Below, in pieces: positions 25,146 through 34,125 of a stretch of 64,000 nucleotides of DNA. Under the pieces are notes generated by a model. That model ran no database searches and was not told where the DNA came from. It was given only the letters and a program-made list of their open reading frames with translations. Every line of letters begins with the position of its first letter. Positions within the stretch are counted from its first letter, which is position 1. Source of the stretch: Streptomyces caeruleatus (lineage in GTDB: Bacteria; Actinomycetota; Actinomycetes; Streptomycetales; Streptomycetaceae); the NCBI RefSeq assembly GCF_001514235.1, contig NZ_KQ948924.1:425220-489219 (forward strand), given 5' to 3'. Position numbers and translations under genes: made by a program.

Positions 25146-25801
25146 AGGTGATCGTCGTCGGCTGCGGACGGGTGGGCTCAACCCTCGCCGGTCTGCTCGC
25201 CGTGGAAGGGCACGACGTGGCTGTCGTCGACCGGCGTCCCAAGGCGGCCCGACGGCTGCCCGACCACCCCCGCATCCGCTTCCGCGAAGGCAACGGCTAC
25301 AGCCGCGCCGTGCTCCGGACCGCCGGGATCGAGCACGCGGACGCGTTCGTGGCCGTCACCTCCGGCGACAACAGCAACATCGTCAGCGCGCGCACGGCGA
25401 AGGAGACCTATCGGGTGCCGATCGTCCTGGCCCGCATCTACGACCCCCGGCGGGCCGACATCTACCGCGAACTCGGGATCCCCACCATCGCCAGCGTCCG
25501 CTGGACCGTGCACCAGATCCACCAGATGCTGCTGCACCGCCATCTGAGCCCTGAACTCAGCTTCGGCAACGGAGAGACGCTGCTCGTGCGCTCCGAGGTG
25601 CCCGGCTACCTCGTCGGGCGGCGGCTGACCCAGTTCGACGTCGACGGCGAGATCCGCGTCGTCGAGGTCACCCGCGCCGGCCGCTCCATGATCCCCTCGC
25701 ACGGCACGCCCGCGCAGGCGGGCGACCTGGTCACCTTCTCCGTCGCCGCCACCGCGCTGGGCAGACTGCGTGCCTTTCTCGACAAGGAGCTGGGGACGTG
25801 A
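25142..25801 (+). CDS. trkA: TrkA-type potassium uptake regulatory subunit A
   Basis: A 219-residue cytoplasmic RCK protein. The N-terminal Rossmann domain starts G-C-G-R-V-G-S-T-L and has the acidic V-V-D-R-R end of strand 2, which binds NAD(H) or ATP. A TrkA-C domain follows from about residue 140. It gates a membrane K+ channel or transporter. The ATG at 25142 has AAAGGAGCTCC upstream and overlaps the ATPase stop by four bases. The stop overlaps the next GTG, so this and the next gene are translated together. No Trk/Ktr membrane partner is in the window, although a K+ channel gene lies at 39082. Confidence 0.88.
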   Translation: MKVIVVGCGRVGSTLAGLLAVEGHDVAVVDRRPKAARRLPDHPRIRFREGNGYSRAVLRTAGIEHADAFVAVTSGDNSNIVSARTAKETYRVPIVLARIYDPRRADIYRELGIPTIASVRWTVHQIHQMLLHRHLSPELSFGNGETLLVRSEVPGYLVGRRLTQFDVDGEIRVVEVTRAGRSMIPSHGTPAQAGDLVTFSVAATALGRLRAFLDKELGT

Positions 25802-26454
25802 ACGTGCTCATCACCGGCGCGGGACGCCTGGGCACCCAGATCGCCCAGGTGCTCTCCGCGGCCCGCGACGAGGTCACGCTGATCGACATCGACGACGACC
25901 GCCTGGCCGAACTGGAAGGCCGGATCCAGGTGCGGCTGGTGACGGGCGACGCCTGCGAACCGGCCCTCCTCGAACAGGCCGGTGCCCTGACCGCCGACCT
26001 CGTCATCGCCACGACCGGTGACGACGAGGACAACCTCGTCATCAGCCTGCTCGCCAAGCGGCAGTTCTCGGTGCCCCGCGTGGCCGCCCGGGTCAACGAT
26101 GCCGACAACGCCTGGCTTTTCGACGAACGCTGGGGCGTCGATGTCGCCGTCCCCGCCGCCACCCCGCTCATCTCCCTCATCGAGGAGGCCACCGGGGCCA
26201 CCGACACGGTCGCCCTGCTGCGGCTCAGCAAGGCCGGCGTCGACGTCATCGAGACGGCCATCACGCCGCAGTCCAAGGCGGTGGGCAGGGTTCTGGGCGA
26301 CATCCGGCTGCCCGAAGGGACGGTCGTCGCCACGATCGTCCGCGAGGGACAGCCCACCGTGCCGGATCCGGCGATCCGGCTCGCGGCCGGGGATGAACTC
26401 CTGCTCGTGTCGCACTCCGCGACCGAGCAGGAGATCCACGCCGCGTTCCAGTGA
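25798..26454 (+). CDS. trkA: TrkA-type potassium uptake regulatory subunit B
   Basis: A 218-residue RCK protein with G-A-G-R-L-G-T-Q-I (nucleotide-binding loop), L-I-D-I-D-D-D-R-L, G-D-A-C-E-P and a C-terminal TrkA-C domain from about 135. It starts with GTG at 25798 inside the stop of the previous gene. Paired TrkA proteins (like CeoB/CeoC in mycobacteria) form heteromeric gating rings. Their position behind a cation ATPase suggests a unit for ion balance under stress. Confidence 0.88.
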   Translation: MNVLITGAGRLGTQIAQVLSAARDEVTLIDIDDDRLAELEGRIQVRLVTGDACEPALLEQAGALTADLVIATTGDDEDNLVISLLAKRQFSVPRVAARVNDADNAWLFDERWGVDVAVPAATPLISLIEEATGATDTVALLRLSKAGVDVIETAITPQSKAVGRVLGDIRLPEGTVVATIVREGQPTVPDPAIRLAAGDELLLVSHSATEQEIHAAFQ

Positions 26455-26482
26455 ACCGCCCGGATCCGGAGCCGCCGAGCGG

Positions 26483-27733
26483 TCAGCTCCGAGTCGTCCG
26501 AGCCGCCCAGCGCCGCCGCACGCCGTCCTCGTGTTCGGCCTGCTCCAGGGCCAGGTCGGCCTGGTCGAGCGTCTCGCGCTCGAGATCCGGGGTCGGCCCG
26601 ACACCGGGCCGTAGCGACACGAACGCCTTGACCACGTTCCCGGCCACCGGGTCCGGCCGTCCGATCACCCCAGCCTCGGCCACCGACGGGTGCTCCATCA
26701 GCGCGCTCTCCACCTCGAACGGGCCTATCAGATGCCCCGCCGACTTGATGACATCGTCCGCGCGGCCCACGAACCAGTACCAGCCCTCCGCATCCCGTCT
26801 GACAAGGTCTCCGGTCAGGTACCAGCCGTCCGCGAACGCGGCGTCGTAGCGCTCCTTGTCGTGCAGATAGCCGCGGAACATCGACGGCCAGCCCGGCCTC
26901 AGCGCCAGCTCGCCCTCGACGTCGGGGCTTGGCACCTCCGAGACCCTGCCATCGATGACCAGAGCCCGGCCGTCCTCGCCCTGCTCCAGCACGGCCGCGT
27001 CGACACCGGGCAGCGGACGTCCCATCGAGCCGGGCCGGATCTCGCAGGCCGCGAAGTTCGCGATCATGATGCAACCGGTCTCCGTCTGCCACCAGTTGTC
27101 GTGCACCGGCAGGCCCAGCACGTCCCGGCCCCACACGACGGCCTCCGGGTTGAGAGGTTCACCGACGGAGGCGATGAAGCGCAGGGCCGACAGGTCATAG
27201 GAGCGCGGCAGGTCGTACGGGCCCTGGCGCGGAGTGGCGCGCATGAGCATGCGCAGGGCCGTGGGGGCCGTGTACCAGACCGTGACCCGCTGCTCGCCGA
27301 GGATCCGGTACCAGCGGCGGGCGTCGTAGTCGCCCTCGTCCACGACCACCGTCACGCCGTGGACGAGCGGGGCGATGATGCCGTACGACATGCCGGTGAC
27401 CCAGCCGGGGTCGGCGGTGCACCAGTACACGTCCTCGGGGTGCAGATCGAGGGCGTACGGGGCGGTGGCGGCGGACATCAGGTCGTCGAAGGAGACTGTG
27501 CCGGGCAGCTCCCCGGCACCGGGGCCGACGATCAGGACGTGCTTCAGTCCGGGAACCGCTGACCGGCGCTCGGCGACCTTGCGTCGGTAGAGGGCCGCGG
27601 TGGTGACCAGGACCTGAGCGTCGCCGAGCCGCAGCCGCTGTTCCACCGGGTCCGGGCCGAAGGCGGAGAAGAGCGGGCAGAGCACGCTGGTGTTCTTCAG
27701 GGTGCCAAGTGCATGGGCTGCTCCTCCCGGCAC
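26483..27733 (-). pseudogene. Acetyl-CoA synthetase-like gene lacking both ends
   Basis: A 416-residue reading frame with the core of an AMP-forming acyl-CoA synthetase: [37 protein letters not shown] and [12 protein letters not shown]. About 200 N-terminal residues expected for the family are absent: similarity starts abruptly at residue 9. At the C-terminus the reading diverges after [11 protein letters not shown], so the catalytic lysine loop (S-G-K) is missing. With the adenylation Lys gone the product could not make acetyl-CoA. I treat it as a decayed gene, although the reading frame itself is open and long. Confidence 0.7.
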
Positions 27734-28018
27734 TGCCCCCGGTCTCCAGAGTCGCCGAGCCCGGCTCTGTCTGCACCTCGGCCGCAGGACACGGCCGGAT
27801 TCGGTCGGGCTGCGGTATGAGGCGGGCGTGTCCGGAGCCGAGGGCCGCCCACTTCTGGGCCCGAATCACACGGTGCGCGGCCCCTGTTCCGCTACTCCGC
27901 GTCTCGCTGTAGCCCTCGGCTCAATTCCATGGCACCGCCACTCGCCGGCGACTTGTAGGGCCGGACGGCCTTGAACGGGGGTCCGATCGGCCCGGGGGCC
28001 GCTTTCGGACCGGGGGAT
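27734..28018. other. Intergenic region with two operator-like dyads
   Basis: No gene is seen. Two dyads lie at its right end, agggccggacggcctt (27957-27972) and ggggtccgatcggcccgg (27977-27994). They are more than 220 bases upstream of the truncated synthetase frame, about where the lost promoter of an intact gene might have been. Confidence 0.45.
27957..27994. promoter_or_regulatory. Tandem DevR/OsdR-like operators
   Basis: Two dyads of the island type lie 4 bases apart. They are downstream of alcohol dehydrogenase 2 and upstream of the truncated synthetase gene, so they most likely once drove the latter. Confidence 0.5.
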
Positions 28019-29047
28019 TCACTCGCGGTGCAGCACGACTTTGAGGGCGCCCGTGGTGGTGCCCTGCGAGAACACCTCGTAGGCCTCCTCCATCCGGTCG
28101 AGGGCAAGGGTGTGGGTGACCAGCTGGGAGACGGGCAGGCGTCCGAACCTCACCAGCTCCAGCAGCCAGGGGGTCGAGGAGGTGTCCACCTGGCCGGTGC
28201 TGATCGTCACGTTCTTGCGCCAGAGGGATTCGAGATGCAGCGTGACCGGTTTGCCGTGCGTGCCGACGTTGGCGATATGCCCTCCTGTGCGGACGGCACG
28301 TGTGCCCAGGACGAAGCCGTCCGGCTCTCCCGATGCCTCGATGACCACGTCCGCTCCCGGCTCCTCGGACAGCTCGGCGATCATCCTGCCCGGCAGTTCG
28401 GCGGCATCTGCGCCCAGACGGGCGGCGGCTTCCAGCCGGGCGGCGGACAGGTCCACGACGATGATCCGGCGGGGCGAGTAGAGACGCGCGATGACGACCG
28501 CGGCGAGACCGACGGGGCCGGCTCCCACGACGACCACCACATCCCCCGGGCTGACATGTCCGTTCCGCACGCCGACCTCATAGGCGGTGGGGAGGACTTC
28601 GGCGAGCAGGACGGCATCGCTCAACGGGAGGGCCGAGGGCCGTCGGTGGGTGGAGTATTCCGCGAACGGCACCCGCACGAACTCGGCCTGCGTCCCGTTG
28701 ATCAGACTCCCCAGGATCCAGCCACCACCCCCGCGGCATTGCCCGCCCATGTTGTCGCGGCACGCCCGGCAGCGGCCACAGGCCGAAACGGACGACACGA
28801 TCACCTGACTCCCGGGACGCAGATCGTGGACATCGCTGCCGACCTCCACAACCTCGCCCACGGCCTCGTGGCCGAGAATCGTCCCGGGTTTCACCTCGGG
28901 GAGATCTCCTCGCAGGATATGCAGATCACTGCCGCAGACGGTGGTGGCGTCGACACGCACGATCGCGTCGGTCGCCTCCTCGATCGCGGGGTCCGGTGCG
29001 GTGTCCCAGGAGATCTGTTCCGGGCCGTGGTAGACGAGCGCTCGCAC
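28019..29047 (-). CDS. Zinc-dependent alcohol dehydrogenase (class III-like) 2
   Basis: A 342-residue medium-chain dehydrogenase with C-G-S-D and G-H-E-A-V-G-E (catalytic zinc), C-G-R-C-R-A-C-x7-C (structural zinc) and V-G-A-G-P-V-G (NAD(P) binding). It shares long runs with the enzyme at 14613-15683, including the Gly-rich segment W-I-L-G-S-L-I-N-G-T-Q-A-E. I prefer the GTG at 29047, which has GAGGGAG 8 bases upstream; a GTG at 29056 would overlap that site. Substrate is unknown. Likely role: aldehyde/alcohol redox balance in low oxygen. Confidence 0.86.
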   Translation of the reverse strand: MRALVYHGPEQISWDTAPDPAIEEATDAIVRVDATTVCGSDLHILRGDLPEVKPGTILGHEAVGEVVEVGSDVHDLRPGSQVIVSSVSACGRCRACRDNMGGQCRGGGGWILGSLINGTQAEFVRVPFAEYSTHRRPSALPLSDAVLLAEVLPTAYEVGVRNGHVSPGDVVVVVGAGPVGLAAVVIARLYSPRRIIVVDLSAARLEAAARLGADAAELPGRMIAELSEEPGADVVIEASGEPDGFVLGTRAVRTGGHIANVGTHGKPVTLHLESLWRKNVTISTGQVDTSSTPWLLELVRFGRLPVSQLVTHTLALDRMEEAYEVFSQGTTTGALKVVLHRE

Positions 29048-29151
29048 GGTACTCACTCCCTCGTTCCGTCACCTCCACGGTCACGCGGGCCGGACTCCCG
29101 GGCAACACGGTTGCCGCGTCCCGCGGGCCGGCCCGGTCGTATGGATCCGGC

Positions 29152-30021
29152 TCAGTCATGAGGAACGACAGCGACGGGGCAACTCCCGTGATGGATGGCG
29201 GCTTGGGCCACGGGGCCCAGGTGCGGTGCCAGGCCGTGCCGGTGTGCACGTCGGCCGACAACCAGCAGGGCGGCGCCCTCTGCGGCTCGTACGACGGCCT
29301 TGGCCGGGCTTTCGAGGCGGATGCTGTCGACCACCTCCACCCGCGGGTACTTCTCATGCCAGAGGCGGAGCGCCTTGCTCAGTTCCTTCTGTGCGTCCCG
29401 CTTCAACTCTTCGGTGATGTTGTGGTCCACACCCCACGGCACGCGGGCGTGGAGCGGCACGCTGCGTCCGTGGACGGCCAGCAGGGGAACGCCCCTGGCC
29501 GCGGAGCTGTGGAAGGCGAAGTCGAGCAGGTCGTCGGAGGACCCGTGCAGCTTCAGTGCCACGACCACGCGGCTCACCGATGCCACGGGTGCCGCCCCCT
29601 GCGGGGTCTCGGCGCGGACCAGCACGACCGGCCGCTCGGCCCGTGCCACGACAGGCATGCTGACGTCGCCCAGGAAGTAGCTCTCGACGGGCTCCAGCCC
29701 TCGGGAACCGAGCACCGTCATCTCGGACTCCGACGCGGCTTGGAGCAGCGCCTTCTGGGCGTCTTCGGCGACCAGGTTCCCCACGATGGACAGGCCCGGG
29801 TGGCGTGCTTGGAGCTCCGCCTGCGCGGTGTGGACGAGGCGCTTCGCCCAGTAGTTCTGATCGACTTCCGAGGGGACGCGGGTCGGTTCCGGTGCCAGCA
29901 GTGGCCACGCGTGCAGCAGACGCAGGGTGAGCCCCCGCTTCTCGGCCTCATCGGCGGCCCAGCGGGCGGCGGCGATGCTCTCGGGTGAGCCGTCGAGGCC
30001 CACGGTGACGGCTGGTTGCAT
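29152..30021 (-). CDS. Tandem universal stress protein 4
   Basis: A 289-residue double UspA protein with V-G-L-D-G-S, L-G-S-R-G-L-E-P-V and V-V-G-R-R-A-H-R-H-G-L-A-P-H. The N-terminal half is otherwise typical. The ATG at 30021 has CGGAGG 8 bases ahead. It is divergent from the frameshifted USP that starts at 30229; the 207-base gap has an operator-like element (30092-30108) that could serve both genes. Confidence 0.87.
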   Translation of the reverse strand: MQPAVTVGLDGSPESIAAARWAADEAEKRGLTLRLLHAWPLLAPEPTRVPSEVDQNYWAKRLVHTAQAELQARHPGLSIVGNLVAEDAQKALLQAASESEMTVLGSRGLEPVESYFLGDVSMPVVARAERPVVLVRAETPQGAAPVASVSRVVVALKLHGSSDDLLDFAFHSSAARGVPLLAVHGRSVPLHARVPWGVDHNITEELKRDAQKELSKALRLWHEKYPRVEVVDSIRLESPAKAVVRAAEGAALLVVGRRAHRHGLAPHLGPVAQAAIHHGSCPVAVVPHD

Positions 30022-30091
30022 GGCGGCGGCCTCCGTCTCGTACGAAGCTGGAATGGACGGTGAATGACGGTGACCGAGTCCGATGGTGTGG

Positions 30092-30108
30092 ATGGTCCGG
30101 ACCGCCCC
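30092..30108. promoter_or_regulatory. DevR/OsdR-like operator between divergent USPs
   Basis: atggtccggaccgcccc is a degenerate form of the island dyad, 71 bases from the leftward start and 121 from the rightward start. Confidence 0.35.
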
Positions 30109-30228
30109 GACATGCCGTGCGTGGGTGCTCTTTCCTTCGAGGATTACCCCAATCTCGTCCGCGGCGCATGTGGACCTGTGAAGGAGAGCGCCGCGGACGT
30201 GGAGTCCGGCACGAGAGGAGCCGGGGCG

Positions 30229-31070
30229 GTGTCGATTCCCCTGGTGGTCGGCGTCGACGGGTCCAAGGCGAGCCTGGAGGCGGTGGACTGGGCCGCCGAC
30301 GAGACGGTACGGCACGAGGTGCCGCTCCACCTCCTGCACGCCGGGGCAAGTGATCACGAGACATCCGAGGTTCGGCTTGAGGATGCGGCCTCCGCCTTGG
30401 TCAACAAAGGGTGCAACGCCTTCGCGCTGGTGCTGGGCTCCCGAGGGCTCGGCGATCTCGCCGGGAAGCTCCTGGGCTCGGTCAGCCTGACCGTGGCGGC
30501 ACGGGCCGACTGCCCCGTCGTGGCGGTGCGCGGCGCGGCGCGGCGGAGCACCCGGTTCGGGAGTGTCGTGGTCGGTGTCGAGGGCGGGCAGGGCAGCGGC
30601 ACGGCTGTCCAGTTCGCGTTCCGTGAGGCCCACGTGCGGCGCTGCCGGCTGGTGGCCGTGCACGCCGGAAGCGCACCGTTCGGCGCCTTCGCCGCACCTC
30701 AGGCCCCGCCGTCGTACGCCCTGGCGGCCCGTCGGCGGCCACCGGCCCAGGTGCTCGACGAAGCCCTGCGTGCTACGGCGGAGGTCTACGGGGACGCCCC
30801 GGTGAGCGGAAGCCTGATCGAGGTACCGACACGCCAGGCACTGTTGGAGACGGCGTCACGGGCGGACCTGCTGGTCGTCGGCGCCCGCAGGCGACAGGGC
30901 ACCTGGGTTTGCAGCTGGGACTGATCAATCACGCGGTACTGCATCACGCGCCGTACCCGGTCGTGGTCTCCCCGGACATGACCGCGCTGGGGCCTGGCAG
31001 GGTCAGATCACGGCGGCGGCAGCCCTTGTGGGGCCGGACGTCGGCTCCGCAGGGACTTTCGGCCCAGTGA
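30229..31070 (+). pseudogene. Frameshifted universal stress protein
   Basis: Reading starts at GTG 30229 (GAGGAG upstream) with S-I-P-L-V-V-G-V-D-G-S and gives two USP domains. At about 30897-30900 the frame breaks in the second ATP loop: V-V-G-A-R-R-R-Q-G should continue H-L-G-L-Q-L-G, but one base is missing and the frame ends at 30924. In the next frame the sequence G-H-L-G-L-Q-L-G-L-I-N-H-A-V-L-H-H continues as expected to a stop at 31068-31070. The first domain is also some 50 residues shorter than in its paralogues. Either a true frameshift or a one-base sequencing error could explain the break. Confidence 0.75.
31051..31066. promoter_or_regulatory. DosR-box-like operator upstream of second Rv1733c-like gene
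   Basis: agggactttcggccca lies 80 bases before the gene start. Of all the dyads here it is closest to the mycobacterial DosR consensus half-site GGGACT. Confidence 0.55.
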
Positions 31071-31145
31071 CCGGGCTCCGGTCGCCGTTCGATGGTGAGA
31101 CGGAGACACGAGGGAACGGACCAGCAACCCGCTGGAGGCCGACTC

Positions 31146-31751
31146 ATGAGTGCACAAGGATCACCGTCCGCGTCCGGCCCGCCCCCACCGCGCCAGGAGC
31201 CCAGCTCGAAGGGATCGAATCCCCTGAGCCGTACGACCGACAGGATCGAATCCTGGTGCCTCCGTATCTTGCTGCTCGTCTTCGTCCTCGGACTGCCGGC
31301 GGCCGCGCTCAGCGCGGGACTGACCGCGTACGAGTCTTCGATGCGCGCCGTGCAGTCCCAGTCGGAGCAGCGGCACGAGGTCACCGCCCGGCTGACATCG
31401 GACGTCAACGGCGGTGCCGAGGACGCGAAGCGGCTGGCGCAGGTCCGCTGGACCGACGTCAACGGCTTGGCGCGGACGGGAAGCGCCCTGGTGGAGCCGG
31501 GGACGCTCAAGGGCGCGGCCGTGCGAGTGTGGGTGAGCCGGGACGGAACCATCACCGATCCGCCGATGAGCACACTCAACGCCACGACCACTGGCTGGCT
31601 CGTGGGCGCCATGGCGGCGGGCGGCGTGACCGCCGGGTTCTTCGCGGCGCGGGCAGGTACACGCCGTGTGCTGGACCGCAGAAGGTACGCGCACTGGGAC
31701 GCCGAATGGGACCTGGTGGAACCCCAGTGGTCAGCGCGCTTCCACAAGTGA
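31146..31751 (+). CDS. Rv1733c-family membrane protein 2
   Basis: A 201-residue protein with a proline-rich N-terminus, a membrane segment at about 39-60, an extracytoplasmic domain with V-R-W-T-D-V-N-G, a second membrane segment at about 145-170 and the tail motif W-D-A-E-W-D-L-V-E-P-x-W. The layout matches the protein at 16760-17332. The ATG at 31146 has CTGGAGG upstream. A DosR-like box lies 80 bases before it. The nicotinate phosphoribosyltransferase gene begins 40 bases downstream. Confidence 0.8.
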   Translation: MSAQGSPSASGPPPPRQEPSSKGSNPLSRTTDRIESWCLRILLLVFVLGLPAAALSAGLTAYESSMRAVQSQSEQRHEVTARLTSDVNGGAEDAKRLAQVRWTDVNGLARTGSALVEPGTLKGAAVRVWVSRDGTITDPPMSTLNATTTGWLVGAMAAGGVTAGFFAARAGTRRVLDRRRYAHWDAEWDLVEPQWSARFHK

Positions 31752-31791
31752 CGGACGGAGAGACCGGGCGACGGCCAGGGAGATGACGCCC

Positions 31792-33507
31792 ATGTCGGAT
31801 GCCATGACCACCGATCTGTACGAAGTCACGATGGCCATGTCCTATCTACGGGAGGGCATGACCGGCCCGGCGACCTTCAGCCTCTTCGTCCGCGACCTGC
31901 CTCCTCAACGGGGCTTCCTGGTCGCGGCAGGGCTGGAGTCGGCTCTGGACTACCTGTCGGGACTGCATGTCGGCCGCGAGGACGTCGACGCCTTCGCCTC
32001 GGCCCTTCACCGGCCGCCCCGGGACCTCCGTGCCCTGCTGGGCCTGGAGTTCACGGGCGACGTGCGGGCCGTGCCGGAAGGGCGGATCGTGCTGGCGGGA
32101 GAGCCGCTGCTGGAGGTGACCGCACCGCTTCCGCAGGCGCAGTTGGCTGAGACGTATGTGCTCAACCAGCTCAACCATCAGACCGCGCTCGCCTCGAAGG
32201 CCGCACGCTGCGTGCTCGCCGCGGCCGGGCATCCGGTCGTGGACTTCTCACTGCGGCGGGCCCACGGCACGCAGTCCGGGTTCCAGGCCGCCCGCCTCGG
32301 TGCGATGGTCGGCTTCGCCGGGACCAGCAACGTGGCCGCGGCCACCGCTACCGGCATCCCTGCCGTCGGTACCATGGCGCATTCCTTCGTGGAGGCGTTC
32401 GCCACCGAGGAAGGCGCGTTCCGCGCCTTCGCGCGGTCCCACCCCGGGCCGGTGACCTTGCTGGTGGACACCTACGACACCGAGGAGGGCGTCCGCGTCG
32501 CGGCGCGCGTCCTGCGGGACCTGGACCGCGGGCCGGGCTCGGCCGTACGGCTGGACAGCGGCGATCTCGGGGCGCTGGCGGCCCGGGCACGGGCCGTCCT
32601 CGACGGCGCGGGCCTGCCGGACGTCCGGATCATCGCCAGCGGTGGTCTCGACGAGTACGCCGTGGACGACCTGGTCCGCTCCGGCGCGCCGATAGACACG
32701 TACGCCGTCGGCACCCGCGTCGGGGTCTCGGCCGACGCCCCGTTCCTGGACTCCGCCTACAAGATGGTGGAGTACGAAGGCCGACCGGTGATGAAGCTGT
32801 CCTCCGCGAAGGTCACGGCACCCGGCCCCAAGCAGGTCTTCCGCCGCTCCGGATACGCCGACGTGATCGGCCTGGCCGACGAGCAGCCTCCTGACGGCAG
32901 CGGGTCGTTGCTGGAGACGGTGATGCGGAACGGGCGGCGCACCGGCGACGGGCCCACGCTCGACGAGTGCCGGGCGAGATTCACCGCGGACCTGGAAGGA
33001 CTGCCGACGGCAGCCCGTCGTATGCGCAAACCGGACCCGCCTCACGCGACGACGTCCGAGCGGCTGCGCGCACTCACTGCCGGAGTACGACGCCGTATCG
33101 ACGAGGGGGCGTCCGGCCCCCGCCCCACGGCGACCGGACGCAGAACGAAGCGCGCCCGGATCACATCGGTTCATGCCGAGGTGAGGAGGAGAGCTATGCC
33201 GCACACGGCGGAATGGAAGGTTCGTCTCCACCTTTTCGAGGGCGACGAGAGGACGACGAAGGCACGTGTGGTGCTGGACACCGGTACCACGACGCTCACC
33301 GGCCAGGGGGCCGCGCACTGCAATCCGGCGGACATGAACGTGCCCGAGATCGGCGACGAGCTGGCGGCGAGCAGGGCCATGAACGACCTCGCCCAAAAGC
33401 TGCTGAACGTCGCCGAGCGTGACATCGAAGGCCTGGGCGTGTCCCGGTCAGGTCACTGGACGGCCCATGTGAACGCCGGGACCGGAGGCAAGGAGGAACA
33501 GCCATGA
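31792..33507 (+). CDS. pncB: Nicotinate phosphoribosyltransferase, reading through into a DUF1876 domain
   Basis: The first 440 residues or so are a complete nicotinate phosphoribosyltransferase: T-D-L-Y-E-V-T-M-A near the start, F-S-L-R-R-A-H-G (substrate-binding), R-L-D-S-G-D-L, I-I-A-S-G-G-L-D-E and G-V-S-A-D-A-P. It makes NAMN from nicotinate in the NAD salvage pathway. No stop codon follows the domain. The frame stays open through a linker and enters the DUF1876 protein at 33196, giving 571 residues in all. The start at ATG 31792 has AGGGAG 10 bases upstream. The two parts could be made as a fusion, or the second alone from its own start. Confidence 0.8.
   Translation: MSDAMTTDLYEVTMAMSYLREGMTGPATFSLFVRDLPPQRGFLVAAGLESALDYLSGLHVGREDVDAFASALHRPPRDLRALLGLEFTGDVRAVPEGRIVLAGEPLLEVTAPLPQAQLAETYVLNQLNHQTALASKAARCVLAAAGHPVVDFSLRRAHGTQSGFQAARLGAMVGFAGTSNVAAATATGIPAVGTMAHSFVEAFATEEGAFRAFARSHPGPVTLLVDTYDTEEGVRVAARVLRDLDRGPGSAVRLDSGDLGALAARARAVLDGAGLPDVRIIASGGLDEYAVDDLVRSGAPIDTYAVGTRVGVSADAPFLDSAYKMVEYEGRPVMKLSSAKVTAPGPKQVFRRSGYADVIGLADEQPPDGSGSLLETVMRNGRRTGDGPTLDECRARFTADLEGLPTAARRMRKPDPPHATTSERLRALTAGVRRRIDEGASGPRPTATGRRTKRARITSVHAEVRRRAMPHTAEWKVRLHLFEGDERTTKARVVLDTGTTTLTGQGAAHCNPADMNVPEIGDELAASRAMNDLAQKLLNVAERDIEGLGVSRSGHWTAHVNAGTGGKEEQP
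33105..33121. promoter_or_regulatory. Operator-like palindrome inside the pncB-DUF1876 junction
   Basis: gggggcgtccggccccc is a perfect inverted repeat with six-base arms, 75 bases upstream of the DUF1876 start and within the read-through linker. It could drive the DUF1876 and Hsp20 genes separately. Confidence 0.45.
33196..33507 (+). CDS. DUF1876 (Rv1738/Rv2632c-like) protein
   Basis: A 103-residue domain: W-K-V-R-L-H-L-F-E-G, T-K-A-R-V-V-L-D-T and G-x-G-A-A-H-C-N-P-A-D. The mycobacterial homologues Rv1738 and Rv2632c are dormancy-induced and structurally resemble ribosome-hibernation factors. The ATG at 33196 follows GTGAGGAGGAGAGCT, a strong ribosome site, so independent translation is very likely even though the frame is also open from pncB upstream. 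The stop overlaps the Hsp20 start by four bases (ATGA). It may help store ribosomes in resting cells; this is inferred from the homologues. Confidence 0.82.
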   Translation: MPHTAEWKVRLHLFEGDERTTKARVVLDTGTTTLTGQGAAHCNPADMNVPEIGDELAASRAMNDLAQKLLNVAERDIEGLGVSRSGHWTAHVNAGTGGKEEQP

Positions 33508-33971
33508 CACATCCCGTACGACGCAGCACGGGTGCCCATCCCGCGTGGGATCCCTTCCGTGAGATCGAGGATCTTCGCACCCGCATGGACCGGCTCATGC
33601 ACGCGACCTTCCCCATCACCGGATTCCCCGAGTTCGACACCGCCGAGGCATGGGCGCCGCTGACCGACGTCGAGGACCGCGAGGACGCCTACCTGGTAGA
33701 GCTGGAGCTCCCCGGCGTGGACAAGGACCAGATCACCGTGGAGGTCGTCGAAGGCGAACTGGATGTCCACGGAGAGATCAAGGAAAGGGAACGCACCGGA
33801 GTGGTCCGCAGGCACACCCGCCGCATCGGACAGTTCGACTACCGGGCCACCCTGCCCCCCAACGCCGACACGGAGCACGTCAGCGCTGATCTGACCAACG
33901 GGGTGCTCACGGTGCGTGTTCCCAAGACCGAGAGGGGGAAGTCGCAGCGCGTCGAGATCACCGGCGGCTGA
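33504..33971 (+). CDS. hsp20: Small heat-shock protein Hsp20
   Basis: A 155-residue alpha-crystallin-type chaperone. The core spans about residues 50-140, with D-V-E-D-R-E-D-A-Y, E-L-P-G-V-D-K-D-Q-I and A-D-L-T-N-G-V-L-T-V-R-V-P-K. It holds unfolding proteins in soluble form without ATP. It is a close counterpart of mycobacterial HspX (Acr), the DosR-regulon marker. The ATG at 33504 overlaps the DUF1876 stop and has AAGGAGGAACAG ahead, so both are translated together. Confidence 0.92.
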   Translation: MTHPVRRSTGAHPAWDPFREIEDLRTRMDRLMHATFPITGFPEFDTAEAWAPLTDVEDREDAYLVELELPGVDKDQITVEVVEGELDVHGEIKERERTGVVRRHTRRIGQFDYRATLPPNADTEHVSADLTNGVLTVRVPKTERGKSQRVEITGG

Positions 33972-34125
33972 GCCGGGTGCGGACGTCCTGGTCCGTGCCC
34001 TCCTGCTCAGCGGGTTCGGCCGGTCGGTGCCCGTTGCCTCGAAGGGCCGACGGTGCCCTCACCGCCGGCCTTCCGTGTGCGCCCACGGTGCCGCAGGTCT
34101 CTCAGCCGCCCACGCGGACAGTCCC

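Noticed and set aside
22449..25181. 910-codon frame antisense to the cation ATPase
   Set aside because: Low-complexity His/Arg/Gly/Gln-rich translation, a mirror of the real gene.
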